A stretch of DNA of 64,000 nt from Zemynaea arenosa (lineage in GTDB: Bacteria; Pseudomonadota; Gammaproteobacteria; Burkholderiales; Burkholderiaceae_D). The translations under genes and the position numbers were made by a program. This document shows, in pieces, positions 1 to 9,087 of this stretch. Location: the NCBI RefSeq assembly GCF_004614185.1, contig NZ_SPVF01000252.1:40121-104120 (forward strand), given 5' to 3'. Under the pieces are notes generated by a model. It did no database searches. It was given only the letters and a program-made list of their open reading frames with translations, and was not told the DNA's origin. The first letter of the stretch is position 1. The number at the start of each line of letters is the position of its first letter.

Positions 1-412
1 CCAGCGGCAGCGCGAGGAACGCCTCGATACGGGCGCGCAGAATCGCGTAGGCCTGCTCGAAAGCGGCGCTGATTTCCTCGTACGTTCCCACCACGTGGCT
101 CGGGTCGTCGACGCCCCAGTGAGTCCGCAACACCGGGCCGAGATAGGCTGGGCATGTCTCGCCTGCCGCACTGGCGCACACGGTGACGACGACGTCCGGT
201 GTCACCGGCAGATGGTCCCAGGATTTGCTGAAATATCCTTCGGTTGGAATGCCCTTTTGAGCAAGCAAAGCCAGGGCTCTTTCGTTCAGCTTGCCGGTCG
301 GCTGGCTGCCCGCGCTGAGGGCATGCCAGCCTGGCGGCGCGAGATGATTGAAGACGGCTTCACTGATCAGGGAGCGGCACGAATTGCCGGTGCAAAGGAA
401 AAGTACGTTCAA
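1..412 (-). CDS. arsC: Arsenate reductase, low-molecular-weight phosphatase type (3' end off window)
   Basis: Reading the minus strand leftward from about 412 gives an open frame to the window edge. It carries the phosphatase loop Cys-x5-Arg (LFLCTGNSCRS) close to the N-terminus, then SAGSQP and a TVCASAAGETCP segment. These are hallmarks of LMW-phosphatase-type ArsC, which reduces arsenate to arsenite with thiol reductants in the cytoplasm. The gene follows arsR by 19 bases and is probably co-transcribed with it. The start is uncertain: I see only a TTG at 410-412, preceded by a GAGG-like ribosome site. It is a second, divergent copy beside the complete arsC at 784-1323. The C-terminus is missing because the window ends. 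Confidence 0.85.
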   Translation of the reverse strand, partial: MNVLFLCTGNSCRSLISEAVFNHLAPPGWHALSAGSQPTGKLNERALALLAQKGIPTEGYFSKSWDHLPVTPDVVVTVCASAAGETCPAYLGPVLRTHWGVDDPSHVVGTYEEISAAFEQAYAILRARIEAFLALPL

Positions 413-431
413 GATGATCCTCGGATTCGGT

Positions 432-770
432 TCAGGGAGTGGCGGACCCCGGGGCACTGCCGCATCTGCTCCCGGTCGAGCATGGATTGCCGCCGCAGCA
501 GTTCTCGGTCAGGAAGGCGAGGACACCGTTCATGGTGGCGAAATTGGCCGCGTAGATCACAAACCGGCCGTCCTGGCGCGCGCTGGCGAGCCGCGCATGC
601 GTGAGTTCTTTCAGGTGGAACGACAGCGATGACGGTGGGATGTCGAGGGCTTCCGCTATCTTCGTGGCGGACATGCCGGACGGGCCGACCTGCACCAGCA
701 GGCGGAAGATCGCGAGACGCGATTCCTGGGCCAACGCTGCCAGTGCAGCCAGTACAGCGGCAGTATCCAT
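432..770 (-). CDS. arsR: ArsR-family arsenite-responsive repressor
   Basis: This 112-aa winged-helix protein of the ArsR/SmtB family is expected to repress the ars genes until As(III) binds. The DNA-recognition part (TKIAEALDIPPSSLSFHLKEL) is typical. The C-terminus carries ENCCGGNPCSTG, the vicinal Cys pair plus a third Cys seen in C-terminal-thiol ArsR proteins. I chose the ATG at 770 because GAAGAAGGA lies at good spacing before it; in-frame ATGs at 800 and 791 overlap the end of the upstream arsC. It sits between two arsC genes on the same strand. Autoregulation is the family norm but was not tested here. Confidence 0.9.
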   Translation of the reverse strand: MDTAAVLAALAALAQESRLAIFRLLVQVGPSGMSATKIAEALDIPPSSLSFHLKELTHARLASARQDGRFVIYAANFATMNGVLAFLTENCCGGNPCSTGSRCGSAPGSATP

Positions 771-783
771 GCGATATCCTTCT

Positions 784-1323
784 TCAGTCATTTGATTCAT
801 GAGGTGTGACCGCCCCGTTTTCATTGCGCGACGCTCCAATGGTGATCAATTCCGCCTGCAGGGCCATGCGCGACAGCTTTTCAAGCGGCAGATTGGTGAA
901 CATCTCCAGCCGGGTCTTGATTTCCCGAGCGACGGTGGCGAAGGCCTGGCGCACAGCGGTCTCATCGTCTTGTGCCCGGGTCGGATCGACGAAGCTCCAG
1001 TGTGCCGTGACCGGATGGCCGGGCCAGCGCGGACAGCCTTCGCCGGCTGCCTGGTCGCAGACTGTGATTACGAAGTCCATATCCGGCGCGTCCGCGGTGC
1101 TGAATTCGTCCCAGCCTTTGCTGCGCAATCCGTCTGCTGGGAACCGCAGGCGTTCGATCTGCTCCAATGCGAGCGGATGAATTGCTCCGGCGGGTTGGCT
1201 TCCTGCGCTGAAGGCCCGGAACTTGCCGCCACCGAGTGGGTTAAGCAAAGCCTCAGCGATGATGCTGCGGGCGGAGTTTCCGGTGCAAAGAAACAAAACA
1301 TTGAAAACACGGTCGTGTGACAT
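784..1323 (-). CDS. arsC: Arsenate reductase, LMW-phosphatase type
   Basis: This complete 179-aa protein has the catalytic loop LFLCTGNSARS near residue 15, SAGSQPAG, and TVCDQAAGEGCP around residue 90, all typical of thiol-dependent ArsC. It should reduce arsenate in the cytoplasm. It is the first gene of a leftward arsC-arsR-arsC run, and its end overlaps possible early starts of arsR. It extends about 40 residues past the usual LMW-phosphatase core (EKLSRMALQAELITIGAS onward). The function of that tail is unknown. No arsenite exporter (arsB or acr3) is visible in the window; it may lie to the left. Confidence 0.9.
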   Translation of the reverse strand: MSHDRVFNVLFLCTGNSARSIIAEALLNPLGGGKFRAFSAGSQPAGAIHPLALEQIERLRFPADGLRSKGWDEFSTADAPDMDFVITVCDQAAGEGCPRWPGHPVTAHWSFVDPTRAQDDETAVRQAFATVAREIKTRLEMFTNLPLEKLSRMALQAELITIGASRNENGAVTPHESND

Positions 1324-1411
1324 GGCCTGGCCTTTCGATATGATACGACACTTCCAAGAATATGGAAATCTTGTGACGGCCGTGTGACAACAGCGAAGGC
1401 GACCGAGGAAG

Positions 1412-2122
1412 TCAAATGAGCATTTCAAAGGTCCATAGCGCAATGAACCCAAAGAAAAACATGCCGGTCTGGAGCGGCGTATCCTTGACCTCATGGGCTT
1501 CGACCAGCAGTTCTTCCGTCACCAGATACAGCAAGGCCGCAACCCCGACGGCCAGCAAGCCATCGATGACACTCGGACGCAGCACGGTCAACGCCCAAGC
1601 ACCAAGCCCGGCCCCTACGACCAGAACAACGCCGAGTAGGACGGCAGTGGTGATGATGCGGCCACCAGCCGTCCGGTTCGCCGCCAGGGTGGTGGCGATG
1701 GCGACTCCCAGGAACCCGAGCTCCAAGGTCAGCCCCACGGTCAGAAGCATGCTCTGGACCTGCCCCGCCGCGAACGACAGGCCAATCAGTAACCCGTCCA
1801 GAAAGACGTCCACGCCCACGGCCGCCAGCATGGCTCCATTGCTGGCTTGCAGTGCGTCTTCCGGCTGCAGGAACTTCAGCGTCAGCAGGACTACGACGCC
1901 CAGCGAAAACCCAAGTAAGGTCACCCATGGCATGTGCCGGTGAACGAGATCCGGCAGCAACTCGGTTGCCAGCACACAGAACACGACGCCCGCAGCTAAG
2001 TGCTGGATGCCACTACGAACCGCATCGCCAGGCACTCTCCACATCGCGACTGCTGTTCCTACCAGGACCGCCAGCGCGGGAATGCTCGCATACCCCAAAG
2101 ACTGCAGCATCGGAGCGCTCAT
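1412..2122 (-). CDS. ZIP-family-like divalent metal transporter
   Basis: This 236-aa inner-membrane protein has about eight hydrophobic helices. The helix-4/5 region (VDVFLDGLLIGLSFAAG, then VGLTLELGFLGVAIA) and the late acidic/His stretch VTEELLVEAHEVKD fit the ZIP superfamily, whose members usually move Zn or other divalent cations into the cytoplasm. Several canonical ZIP His residues are replaced by Asp or Leu, so direction and substrate are uncertain. It overlaps the small membrane gene at 2119-2328 by four bases, and that gene overlaps the P-type ATPase, so the three form one operon with a metal-homeostasis role. Confidence 0.7.
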   Translation of the reverse strand: MSAPMLQSLGYASIPALAVLVGTAVAMWRVPGDAVRSGIQHLAAGVVFCVLATELLPDLVHRHMPWVTLLGFSLGVVVLLTLKFLQPEDALQASNGAMLAAVGVDVFLDGLLIGLSFAAGQVQSMLLTVGLTLELGFLGVAIATTLAANRTAGGRIITTAVLLGVVLVVGAGLGAWALTVLRPSVIDGLLAVGVAALLYLVTEELLVEAHEVKDTPLQTGMFFFGFIALWTFEMLI

Positions 2123-2328
2123 CGGCCCTGCCCCCGCTTCTTCCCGAACGGTGTCGCGCTCCGTTTCTTATTATGGATGTAGGCGAGCACTTTCAATCCG
2201 ACCAGCAGCGCTGCGATGCTGCCCACTCCGCAACCGAGCACGGTCCAGATGAGATCGGGCGGAATAGCGGCCGCTGGCGGCTCCAGAGAGCGGGATCCTG
2301 CAGCTGTGAGGATGGTCAGCGAAGTCAT
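2119..2328 (-). CDS. Small membrane protein in metal-resistance operon
   Basis: This 69-aa protein has one clear membrane helix (TVLGCGVGSIAALLVGLKVL) followed by a strongly basic tail (HNKKRS, GKKRGQGR). I do not recognise a family. It overlaps both the upstream P-type ATPase and the downstream ZIP-like gene by four bases each, so translation is probably coupled. The context suggests an accessory role in metal transport; this is inference only. Confidence 0.65.
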   Translation of the reverse strand: MTSLTILTAAGSRSLEPPAAAIPPDLIWTVLGCGVGSIAALLVGLKVLAYIHNKKRSATPFGKKRGQGR

Positions 2329-4361
2329 GTGCGTGGTGAGAATGCCAGCAAGCGCAGGCCGTTGATCACGACCAGCAGGGTGGAACCTTCATGGAACAGG
2401 ACTGCCGTTCCAATGTTCAATCCGAACAGCGTGGCCGGAATCAGCACCGCCACCATGCCCAGGCTGACCCACAGGTTTTGGCGGATGGCGCGGCTGGTAT
2501 GGCGCGACAGTTCGACCGCGAACGCCAGCTTGGAGAGGTCATCGCCCATCAGGGCCACATCGGCCGCCTCCAGTGCCACGTCCGAGCCGGCCGCCCCCAT
2601 GGCGATTCCAACGGTCGCGTGCGCGAGCGCCGGGGCATCGTTTACGCCGTCGCCGACCATCGCCACCTTCGACTCTTCCTGCTTGAGGCGCTCGATCGCG
2701 GTGACCTTTTCTTCCGGCAGCAAGTCGCCCTTGGCCTCGGTCAGCCCGATCGCCTGACCCACGGCATCGGCCACGTTTTGGTTGTCGCCCGAAATCAGGA
2801 TGCGCCGGCGGATTCCCAGGCGGTCCAGCTGCCCCATGACTTCCTTGACGTTGGCGCGCGGCGTGTCCATCAGACCGAAGACGCCGAGGAAGGCATCGCC
2901 GTACCGGACAATCACGGTTGTCCGTCCCTGCTCCTTCAACGCGTCATTGGCCTTTCGAATCTGCTCGGGCACCTCCGCGAACATGCTGGCCTTACCGATC
3001 CTCACTTCTCGCCCACCAATGCGCGCTTCGACGCCTTTGCCGGTCACGCTGCGCATCTCCGTCGCAGGACTCCAGCGCTGCGGGCCATCCGGCTGGCGGT
3101 CCCGGATACCCTGGACGATCGCCGCAGCCAAGGGATGGTCGCTTTGCGCTTCGACGGCCCATCCCACCGCCAGCAGATCATCTTCGCTGGCGCCAGGCGC
3201 GGGCACCACATCGACGAGACGCGGCTTACCTTCAGTCAGCGTGCCCGTCTTATCGAAAGCAATCGCACACAGACTGCCAAGATTCTCCAGGGGAGCCCCA
3301 CCCTTGATCAATACCCCGCCACGGCCGGCACGCGCCACCCCACTCAATACGGCGCTGGGAACCGAAATCGCCAGCGCGCACGGACTGGCTGCGACCAGCA
3401 CCGCCATCGCTCGATAGAAACTGACAGAGAACGCTTCATCCCGCACCACCCACGCAAACATCAGCAGACCCACGAACAGCAGCACGGCGGGAACAAAGTA
3501 GCGCTGGAAGCGGGCGGTAAAGTCCTGGGCTGGAGAACGCTGTGCCTGCGCTTCAGTCACCAGTCGCACCACTCGCGCCATGGTGGACTCCTTTGCCAGC
3601 CGAGCCACCTGGATCTCGATCGCCCCTGCGCCGTTGATGGTGCCGGCGTAGACCCGGTTCGCCGCTGGCACTTTGGAGAAATTGGCCAGTGCGGATGCAA
3701 TGTCGCCCTCCAGCCTGACCTTATCCACGGGCACACTCTCTCCGGTGACAGGCGCCTGGTCCACGCTCGTACTGCCTTGGGCCACGACGCCATCGGCGGG
3801 CAGGCGCTCATTGGGTTTGACGAGCACCGTATCGCCCACCTTTAGGTCGGCGACGGCGACCTCCTCTTCTTTCCCGTCCCGCCGCACCAGCGCGTGGTCC
3901 GGAGCCAGATGCGCGAGCGCCTCGATGGCCTTGCGCGCGCGCCCCATGGCAAAGTGTTCCAGTGCGTGCCCCAAGCTGAAGAGAAACAGCAGGACCGCTC
4001 CTTCCGCCCATTGCCCCAGCGCGGCGGCACCCGCCGCCGCGACCAGCATCAAGGTATCGATCTCGAATCGCCGCGCACGCAGGTTGCCGATCGCCTCCCG
4101 GGCGGTAAAGAAGGCGCCGCATGCGTACGCGGCCAAATACAGCGCCAGCGGCAACCATTCTGAACCTGCACTTGCTCGTTCAATCAACCAGCCCGCGAAC
4201 GTTAACGCTCCAGCCGCAACCGCGAAAATCAGCTCGGTGTGCTCGCCAAATATGCCTCCGTGTGCGTGCCCATGCCCAGCATCGCCTTCGTGCTCGTGTT
4301 GATGGTCTTCCCTGTCGGACTGTCTGCTGCCCTGCTCTTGGCTAACCTCGGTCTCAGTCAC
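2325..4361 (-). CDS. P1B-4-type heavy-metal P-type ATPase with His-rich N-terminus
   Basis: This 678-aa inner-membrane efflux ATPase has the actuator motif TGES, the membrane motif SPC (ASPCALAISVPS), the phosphorylation site DKTGTLT and the hinge GDGVNDAPAL. The last helices carry HEGS. The pairing of SPC with HEG(S/G)T is the signature of the P1B-4 subgroup (CzcP/CoaT-like; Co, Zn, Cd and related ions). The N-terminus has no CxxC metal-binding domain; instead it has a His-rich stretch (HQHEHEGDAGHGHAHGG). I placed the start at the GTG at 4361 because AAAGGA precedes it. It is co-transcribed with the small membrane protein and the ZIP-like gene and adjoins czc. The exact ion is not deducible. 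Confidence 0.9.
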   Translation of the reverse strand: MTETEVSQEQGSRQSDREDHQHEHEGDAGHGHAHGGIFGEHTELIFAVAAGALTFAGWLIERASAGSEWLPLALYLAAYACGAFFTAREAIGNLRARRFEIDTLMLVAAAGAAALGQWAEGAVLLFLFSLGHALEHFAMGRARKAIEALAHLAPDHALVRRDGKEEEVAVADLKVGDTVLVKPNERLPADGVVAQGSTSVDQAPVTGESVPVDKVRLEGDIASALANFSKVPAANRVYAGTINGAGAIEIQVARLAKESTMARVVRLVTEAQAQRSPAQDFTARFQRYFVPAVLLFVGLLMFAWVVRDEAFSVSFYRAMAVLVAASPCALAISVPSAVLSGVARAGRGGVLIKGGAPLENLGSLCAIAFDKTGTLTEGKPRLVDVVPAPGASEDDLLAVGWAVEAQSDHPLAAAIVQGIRDRQPDGPQRWSPATEMRSVTGKGVEARIGGREVRIGKASMFAEVPEQIRKANDALKEQGRTTVIVRYGDAFLGVFGLMDTPRANVKEVMGQLDRLGIRRRILISGDNQNVADAVGQAIGLTEAKGDLLPEEKVTAIERLKQEESKVAMVGDGVNDAPALAHATVGIAMGAAGSDVALEAADVALMGDDLSKLAFAVELSRHTSRAIRQNLWVSLGMVAVLIPATLFGLNIGTAVLFHEGSTLLVVINGLRLLAFSPRT

Positions 4362-4442
4362 GTTGATCCTTTCTTCGTGGGGTCGCCAGATTCCACCACC
4401 ACCCGGCGACCCCGTCCGTGCGTTCACTCACTCGTCGGCAAC

Positions 4443-4778
4443 TCAGGCAATCGGAAGCAGGTTCCCGATCTCCGTGGCGTACACCCACCCCGCGTTGCGC
4501 TGTCCGGTACGTCCCACGGTGCGAATGATGCCGATGAGCTCATCCACATGCTGATCCTCGCAGAGCAGCTCCAGCTTGTACTCATTGACCACCTCGTCTC
4601 CAAGCGCCACCGAATAGTGGCGCTCGGTCTGGTTGAGCGGCAGGAGCGAGCCCTGGACCACATAGACAGCCAGGTTATGCTGACCTGCGTCTGCTGCGCT
4701 CCAGGCGATCGAGCCCTTGAGGGCGGCAATGACCTCGCCAATCCGGTTCGCATGCACAAATGCCTTCACTTCTTTCAT
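4443..4778 (-). CDS. PII-like protein of metal-efflux operons (PII-NG type)
   Basis: This 111-aa protein has the GlnB-like fold pattern: MKEVKAFVHANRIGEVIAAL at the start and DEVVNEYKLELLCEDQHVDELIGIIR in the second half. The uridylylated Tyr region of nitrogen PII proteins is not evident; the T-loop is divergent (QTERHYSVALGD). A PII subgroup encoded beside CzcA-type RND genes is known from the literature, and this gene lies 13 bases after czcA on the same strand. A likely role is sensing metal or nucleotide and modulating the pump. The start at 4778 is chosen because GGAGG lies seven bases before it; an ATG five bases earlier is out of frame. Confidence 0.8.
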   Translation of the reverse strand: MKEVKAFVHANRIGEVIAALKGSIAWSAADAGQHNLAVYVVQGSLLPLNQTERHYSVALGDEVVNEYKLELLCEDQHVDELIGIIRTVGRTGQRNAGWVYATEIGNLLPIA

Positions 4779-4791
4779 GCCATGTCCTCCA

Positions 4792-7700
4792 TCAAGAGTT
4801 ATCCCGAGCGCGGGCATCGGCCCGGGCTTCAGCCCATTCGTACATCAAAGGCAACAGCAGCAGGGTCAGCGCGGTGGACGTGATCAAGCCGCCTACCACC
4901 ACAGTGGCCAGTGGCCGCTGGGTTTCCGCACCCACGCCAGTCGCCAGCAGCATGGGCACCAAGCCGAGAATCGCCACCGAGGCGGTCATCAACACCGGCC
5001 GCAGGCGTAGGCGGGCGCCCTGGCGCACGGCTTCCCGCAGCTCCAGGCCCTGCTGGCGCAGGCCATTCAAGAAAGAGATCAGCACGATCCCGTTCAGCAT
5101 GGCGACGCCGAACACCGCGATGAAGCCGATCGCCGACGGCACCGACAGGTACTGCCCGGTGATGAACAGGCCGACCACGCCACCGATCACTGCGAATGGC
5201 ACGTTCGCGATGATCAGCGTCGCGTGGCGCAGCGAGTTGAACGCCGTATAGAGCAGCAGGAAAATCAGGCCAATCGTCAGGGGGACGATCATCGCCAGGC
5301 GGGCCATGGCGCGTTGCTGATTCTCGAAGGCGCCCCCCCATTGCGTGTAATAGCCGGGAGGCAGCGAGACCCGGGCCTTCAGCGCCGCATCGGCGTCCTT
5401 GACGAAGCTGTCGACATCACGCCCCTGGACATCCATCTGCAGCACCGAGTAGCGCTGCAGCGCCTCGCGACGGACGAAGGAATATCCCTCATCGGTCTCG
5501 ATGGTGGCCACTTGCGAGAACGGCACCACGGCCCCGGACGGCGTGCGGATCGGGATGGCGGCGATCGCCGCGGGTGACTGGCGATACTGATCCGCCAGCC
5601 GCACCGCAATGTCGAAGCGGCGCGTCCCTTCGATCAGGGTCGAGACGGGCGCTCCGCCGACCCCGGCCTGCACCACGCTCAAAACTTCATCGGCATTGAT
5701 GCCATAGCGCGCCATCGCCTCGCGATTGACTTTGATGATCAGTTGCGGCTTGCCCTTGTTCGCCTCGGCCGACAGGTCCGCCACGCCATTCACTTTGGCC
5801 AGCACGCGTTTCATCTGGGCCGTGAGACGGTCCAGCGTCTCCAGGTCTTCCCCGTAGATCTTCAGCGCCAGGGTCGCGCGCACGCCCGAGATCAGTTCCT
5901 CGACCCGCATCTGGATCGGCTGGGTCGCCCCAAACACCACCGTCGGCACCGACTGCTCCAGGGCCTCCTGCATCTCCCGTGCGAGGGCCGAATAGCTGAG
6001 GGTGCGCGGCCACTCCTTCTGCGACTTCAAATCCAGGAGGATTTCCATGTAGTTGACGTCCGCGGTCTCGCCCTTCTCCGCGCGGCCGATGGTGGCGAGT
6101 ACGCTGCGCACCTGCGGGAAGCGGGATCGCAATTGCTGCTCCACCACCGTCGAGACGCGTATCGATTCCTCCAGAGACGTCGAGGGAATGCCGGTGACAC
6201 GGAACATCAGCGTCCCCTCCTGCAGCGTCGGCATGAATTCCTTGCCCAGGAACGGGAACAGCGCCAGCGTGGCCACGAGCAGGAGCACGGCCCCGGCGAC
6301 CACTGGCTTCTTGCGTTCAAGAGCCCAGTCGAGCAGCGGCACATACAGCCGCTTGGCGCGCGCGACCAGGAAAGTGTCGCGTTCCTCCTTGGGGCGCAGA
6401 ATCAGCGCCGCCAGCACCGGCACGAGAGTGAGGGACAGCAGCAACGAGCCGGCCATCGCGAAGGTAATCGTCAGGGCCATGGGCTTGAACATCTTGCCTT
6501 CCAAACCCGTCAGCGAGAACAACGGCAGGAAGACGACGATGATGATCAAGATGGCGAAGGCAATCGGGTTGATCACCTCGCGCGCCGCCTCCAGGATCAG
6601 CGCGGTGCGGCTGATTGGCCGCCCGTGCTCCCGCGCCTCGGCCAGCAGGCGGAAGGCATTTTCCACCATGACCACGGCGCCATCCACCATCATGCCGGTG
6701 CCGATCGCCAGGCCGGCCAGCGACATGAGATTGGCCGACAATCCGAACTGCCGCATCAGCATGAAAGCGATCAGCATCGCCAGCGGCAGCGTCACGATGA
6801 CCACCACGGCGGAGCGGACCTCGCCGAGGAACAGGAACAGGATCACGGCCACGAGAATCGCGCCTTCCACCAGCGAGCTTTCGGCGGTGCTCAAGGCCTT
6901 CTCGACCAGCTCGGTGCGGTCGTACACCGGTTTCAGTGTCACTCCCTTCGGCAACGCCGCCTGCGCCACCGCCAGCTTCGCCTTCACCGCATCAACGACC
7001 GATTTCGCATTCTCGTTCACCCGCGCGAGCGCCATGCCGAGCACGGTCTCCTTGCCGTCCCGGGTCACAGCGCCGGTGCGCAAGGCGGGTGCCTCACGCA
7101 CCACGGCCACGTCCCGCACGTACACCGGCACGCCTTCGTGTGCGGCCACGACGATGGCGCCGATGTCGTCAGCACTGGACACCAGTCCCAAACCGCGCAC
7201 CAGGTATTGTTCGGAGCCGATGTTGAGATATTGACCGCCGACCTGCTGGTTGTTGGCGGTCAGGCGTTCCATGACCTCCTTGAACGTCAGCTTGTACTTC
7301 AGGAGCTTTTGCGGATCGATCTGGACCTGGAACTGCCTTTCTTCGCCGCCCCAGGAAATCACGTCATCCACTCCGGGCGCAGTGCGCACGATCAGACGCA
7401 CCGTCCAGTCATGCAGCGTGCGTAGGTCCATGGCGGACAGCTTGTTGTCGGCCGACTCGATCGTGTACCAGAACACCTGTCCGAGACCCGAACTGTTAGG
7501 CCCAAGCACCGGCTCGCCGTAGCCCTGCGGCAGGCGTTCGCGCGCTTCCTGCAGCTTTTCGCCGACCAGGCGGCGGGCGAAATAAATGTCCACATCGTCC
7601 TTGAAATAGACGCCCACATAGGACAGGCCGAACAAGGACACCGAGCGCACTTCTTCGACACCCGGCAGCCCCGCCATTGCGCCTTCGATCGGCGTGGTCA

Positions 7701-7893
7701 GCAGCTTCTCGACATCTTCCGCGGCCAGGCCATCCGATTCCGTGTAGACGTTGACCTGGACCGGAGTCACATCGGGAAACGCATCAACTGGCACCGTTCG
7801 GAAAGCCCGTATGCCGAGACCGATGATGACGGCGAAGGCCACCAGCACCAGCACTTTGTACCGCAGCGATGCATCGACAATTGCATTGAGCAT
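4792..7893 (-). CDS. czcA: RND heavy-metal efflux pump, CzcA-like
   Basis: This 1033-aa inner-membrane RND pump drives proton-coupled metal export through the CzcCBA complex. It has the RND layout: one N-terminal helix, a large periplasmic loop (DAFPDVTPVQVNV, FARRLV), six helices near residues 340-540, a second periplasmic loop, and a closing helix set. Near residue 400 it reads LAIGTGMMVDGAVVMVEN. The Asp of VDGA and the Glu of VEN are kept, but Ala-Ile-Gly stands where classical CzcA has Asp-Phe-Gly, so one of the three proton/metal-relay acids appears missing and ion preference may differ. The gene is in the leftward order czcI-C-B-A-PII. Confidence 0.93.
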   Translation of the reverse strand: MLNAIVDASLRYKVLVLVAFAVIIGLGIRAFRTVPVDAFPDVTPVQVNVYTESDGLAAEDVEKLLTTPIEGAMAGLPGVEEVRSVSLFGLSYVGVYFKDDVDIYFARRLVGEKLQEARERLPQGYGEPVLGPNSSGLGQVFWYTIESADNKLSAMDLRTLHDWTVRLIVRTAPGVDDVISWGGEERQFQVQIDPQKLLKYKLTFKEVMERLTANNQQVGGQYLNIGSEQYLVRGLGLVSSADDIGAIVVAAHEGVPVYVRDVAVVREAPALRTGAVTRDGKETVLGMALARVNENAKSVVDAVKAKLAVAQAALPKGVTLKPVYDRTELVEKALSTAESSLVEGAILVAVILFLFLGEVRSAVVVIVTLPLAMLIAFMLMRQFGLSANLMSLAGLAIGTGMMVDGAVVMVENAFRLLAEAREHGRPISRTALILEAAREVINPIAFAILIIIVVFLPLFSLTGLEGKMFKPMALTITFAMAGSLLLSLTLVPVLAALILRPKEERDTFLVARAKRLYVPLLDWALERKKPVVAGAVLLLVATLALFPFLGKEFMPTLQEGTLMFRVTGIPSTSLEESIRVSTVVEQQLRSRFPQVRSVLATIGRAEKGETADVNYMEILLDLKSQKEWPRTLSYSALAREMQEALEQSVPTVVFGATQPIQMRVEELISGVRATLALKIYGEDLETLDRLTAQMKRVLAKVNGVADLSAEANKGKPQLIIKVNREAMARYGINADEVLSVVQAGVGGAPVSTLIEGTRRFDIAVRLADQYRQSPAAIAAIPIRTPSGAVVPFSQVATIETDEGYSFVRREALQRYSVLQMDVQGRDVDSFVKDADAALKARVSLPPGYYTQWGGAFENQQRAMARLAMIVPLTIGLIFLLLYTAFNSLRHATLIIANVPFAVIGGVVGLFITGQYLSVPSAIGFIAVFGVAMLNGIVLISFLNGLRQQGLELREAVRQGARLRLRPVLMTASVAILGLVPMLLATGVGAETQRPLATVVVGGLITSTALTLLLLPLMYEWAEARADARARDNS

Positions 7894-7903
7894 GTGCGTC
7901 CCC

Positions 7904-9070
7904 TTACTCTTCGCCGATCTGCGACTTGAGCAGACGCGCCTTCAACGCATACGCTCCGGCCACGACCACGCGCTCGCCGGCGGACACACCGGACGTGACT
8001 ACCACCCTGCCATTCAAGCGCTGTCCGGTCTGGACAGGGCGTGGTTGATAGCCGTTCTTGAGTGCCACGAAGACGGTCGACTGCCCCTGCAGCAGCACCA
8101 CGGCGGCGTCCGGCACGGAGAGGACGCTGGGCACCTGCTGGCCGGTTGCAATGTGAACCGTGGCGAACATCTCCGGCTTGAGCCGCCGCTGCGGGTTGGC
8201 GACCACGATACGGGCCACGCCGGTACGCGTCTCCGGATCCAGTGCCCCGGCCACGTAGTCAACCCGGCCGGTGAAGCGCTCACCGGGCAATGCACCCACT
8301 TCGGCTGTGGCCGACGCCCCGGCACGCACCCGGGACACCAGTTCCTCGCTCAGGTTCGCCTCGATCCAGACGGTGGAGAGGTCAGCCACGGTAAACATGG
8401 GCTCCGTGCTGCTGGCCTGCTCGCCTATGCTCGCGTTCTTCTGCACAATCTCGCCGGCGATGGGCGAGCGGACCGCCATCACGGCCGCAACTTCGCCCGT
8501 GGCAGGTGTGGCACCGAGCAGCCTGAGTTTCTCGCGGGCCGTCCGCAGCTCCGCGTTGGCCTTCTCCAAGTCGCCTGTGGCACGGATCAAATCGCGCCGG
8601 GGAACGATTTCTTCGTCCGCCAACTTGCGCGTGCGGTCAAAGTCGGCCGCGGCCACTTGCTGACTGGCTGCCGCCTGGCGGTAGGCCAGTTGGGCGTCGC
8701 CGACGGCCAGGCTGTCGAGGGTGGCGAGCACCTGGCCCGCGCGAACGGTCATTCCCAGTGCACCTGGCGAGCTAAGTACGCGCCCCTCTGTCCGCGCGAC
8801 GATGCGCGCATAGCGATCCTGGTTCGGCTTGATCGTTGCACTGACGTTCACAGTGGCGGTAGCGGCCGCTGGTGCCAAGGTCTCGACCTTGAGACCGGCA
8901 TGTTCAAGCTCCGCTGGAGTCAGGACGAGCGTCTCTTCGTCGGCAACAGGCGTGGCTGCGGGTTTTGCCTCTGGCGCAACGGCCTTGTTGCCGCAAGCCG
9001 CGAGCAAAAGACTCAGGGCCAGCATGATCGCTGGGGCGAGATTGTGTCGGGTGTCGAAAGTCATCTTCAT
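7904..9070 (-). CDS. czcB: Membrane fusion protein of RND metal efflux, CzcB-like
   Basis: This 388-aa periplasmic adaptor has an N-terminal lipoprotein-type signal (LALSLLLAACGNKA), a lipoyl-like barrel (RTEGRVLSSPGALGMTVRAGQVLATLDS), a long alpha-hairpin rich in Ala/Glu/Arg, and a second lipoyl half (AVRSPIAGEIVQKNASIGEQ). A C-terminal beta domain follows. It should link CzcA to the outer-membrane channel CzcC. It sits 10 bases before czcA and 17 bases after czcC, in one operon. No His-rich N-terminal metal-binding stretch is visible. Confidence 0.92.
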   Translation of the reverse strand: MKMTFDTRHNLAPAIMLALSLLLAACGNKAVAPEAKPAATPVADEETLVLTPAELEHAGLKVETLAPAAATATVNVSATIKPNQDRYARIVARTEGRVLSSPGALGMTVRAGQVLATLDSLAVGDAQLAYRQAAASQQVAAADFDRTRKLADEEIVPRRDLIRATGDLEKANAELRTAREKLRLLGATPATGEVAAVMAVRSPIAGEIVQKNASIGEQASSTEPMFTVADLSTVWIEANLSEELVSRVRAGASATAEVGALPGERFTGRVDYVAGALDPETRTGVARIVVANPQRRLKPEMFATVHIATGQQVPSVLSVPDAAVVLLQGQSTVFVALKNGYQPRPVQTGQRLNGRVVVTSGVSAGERVVVAGAYALKARLLKSQIGEE

Positions 9071-9087
9071 TGGGTCTTCAATTCTTG

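Noticed and set aside
2391..3845. Long plus-strand frame opposite the P-type ATPase
   Set aside because: Same reason: composition is that of an antisense frame, and the ATPase motifs on the minus strand are complete.
5743..7425. Long open frame on the plus strand opposite czcA (560 codons)
   Set aside because: It is a shadow of a GC-rich gene: very rich in Arg, Gln and His, no domain, no ribosome site, and czcA on the other strand is beyond doubt.
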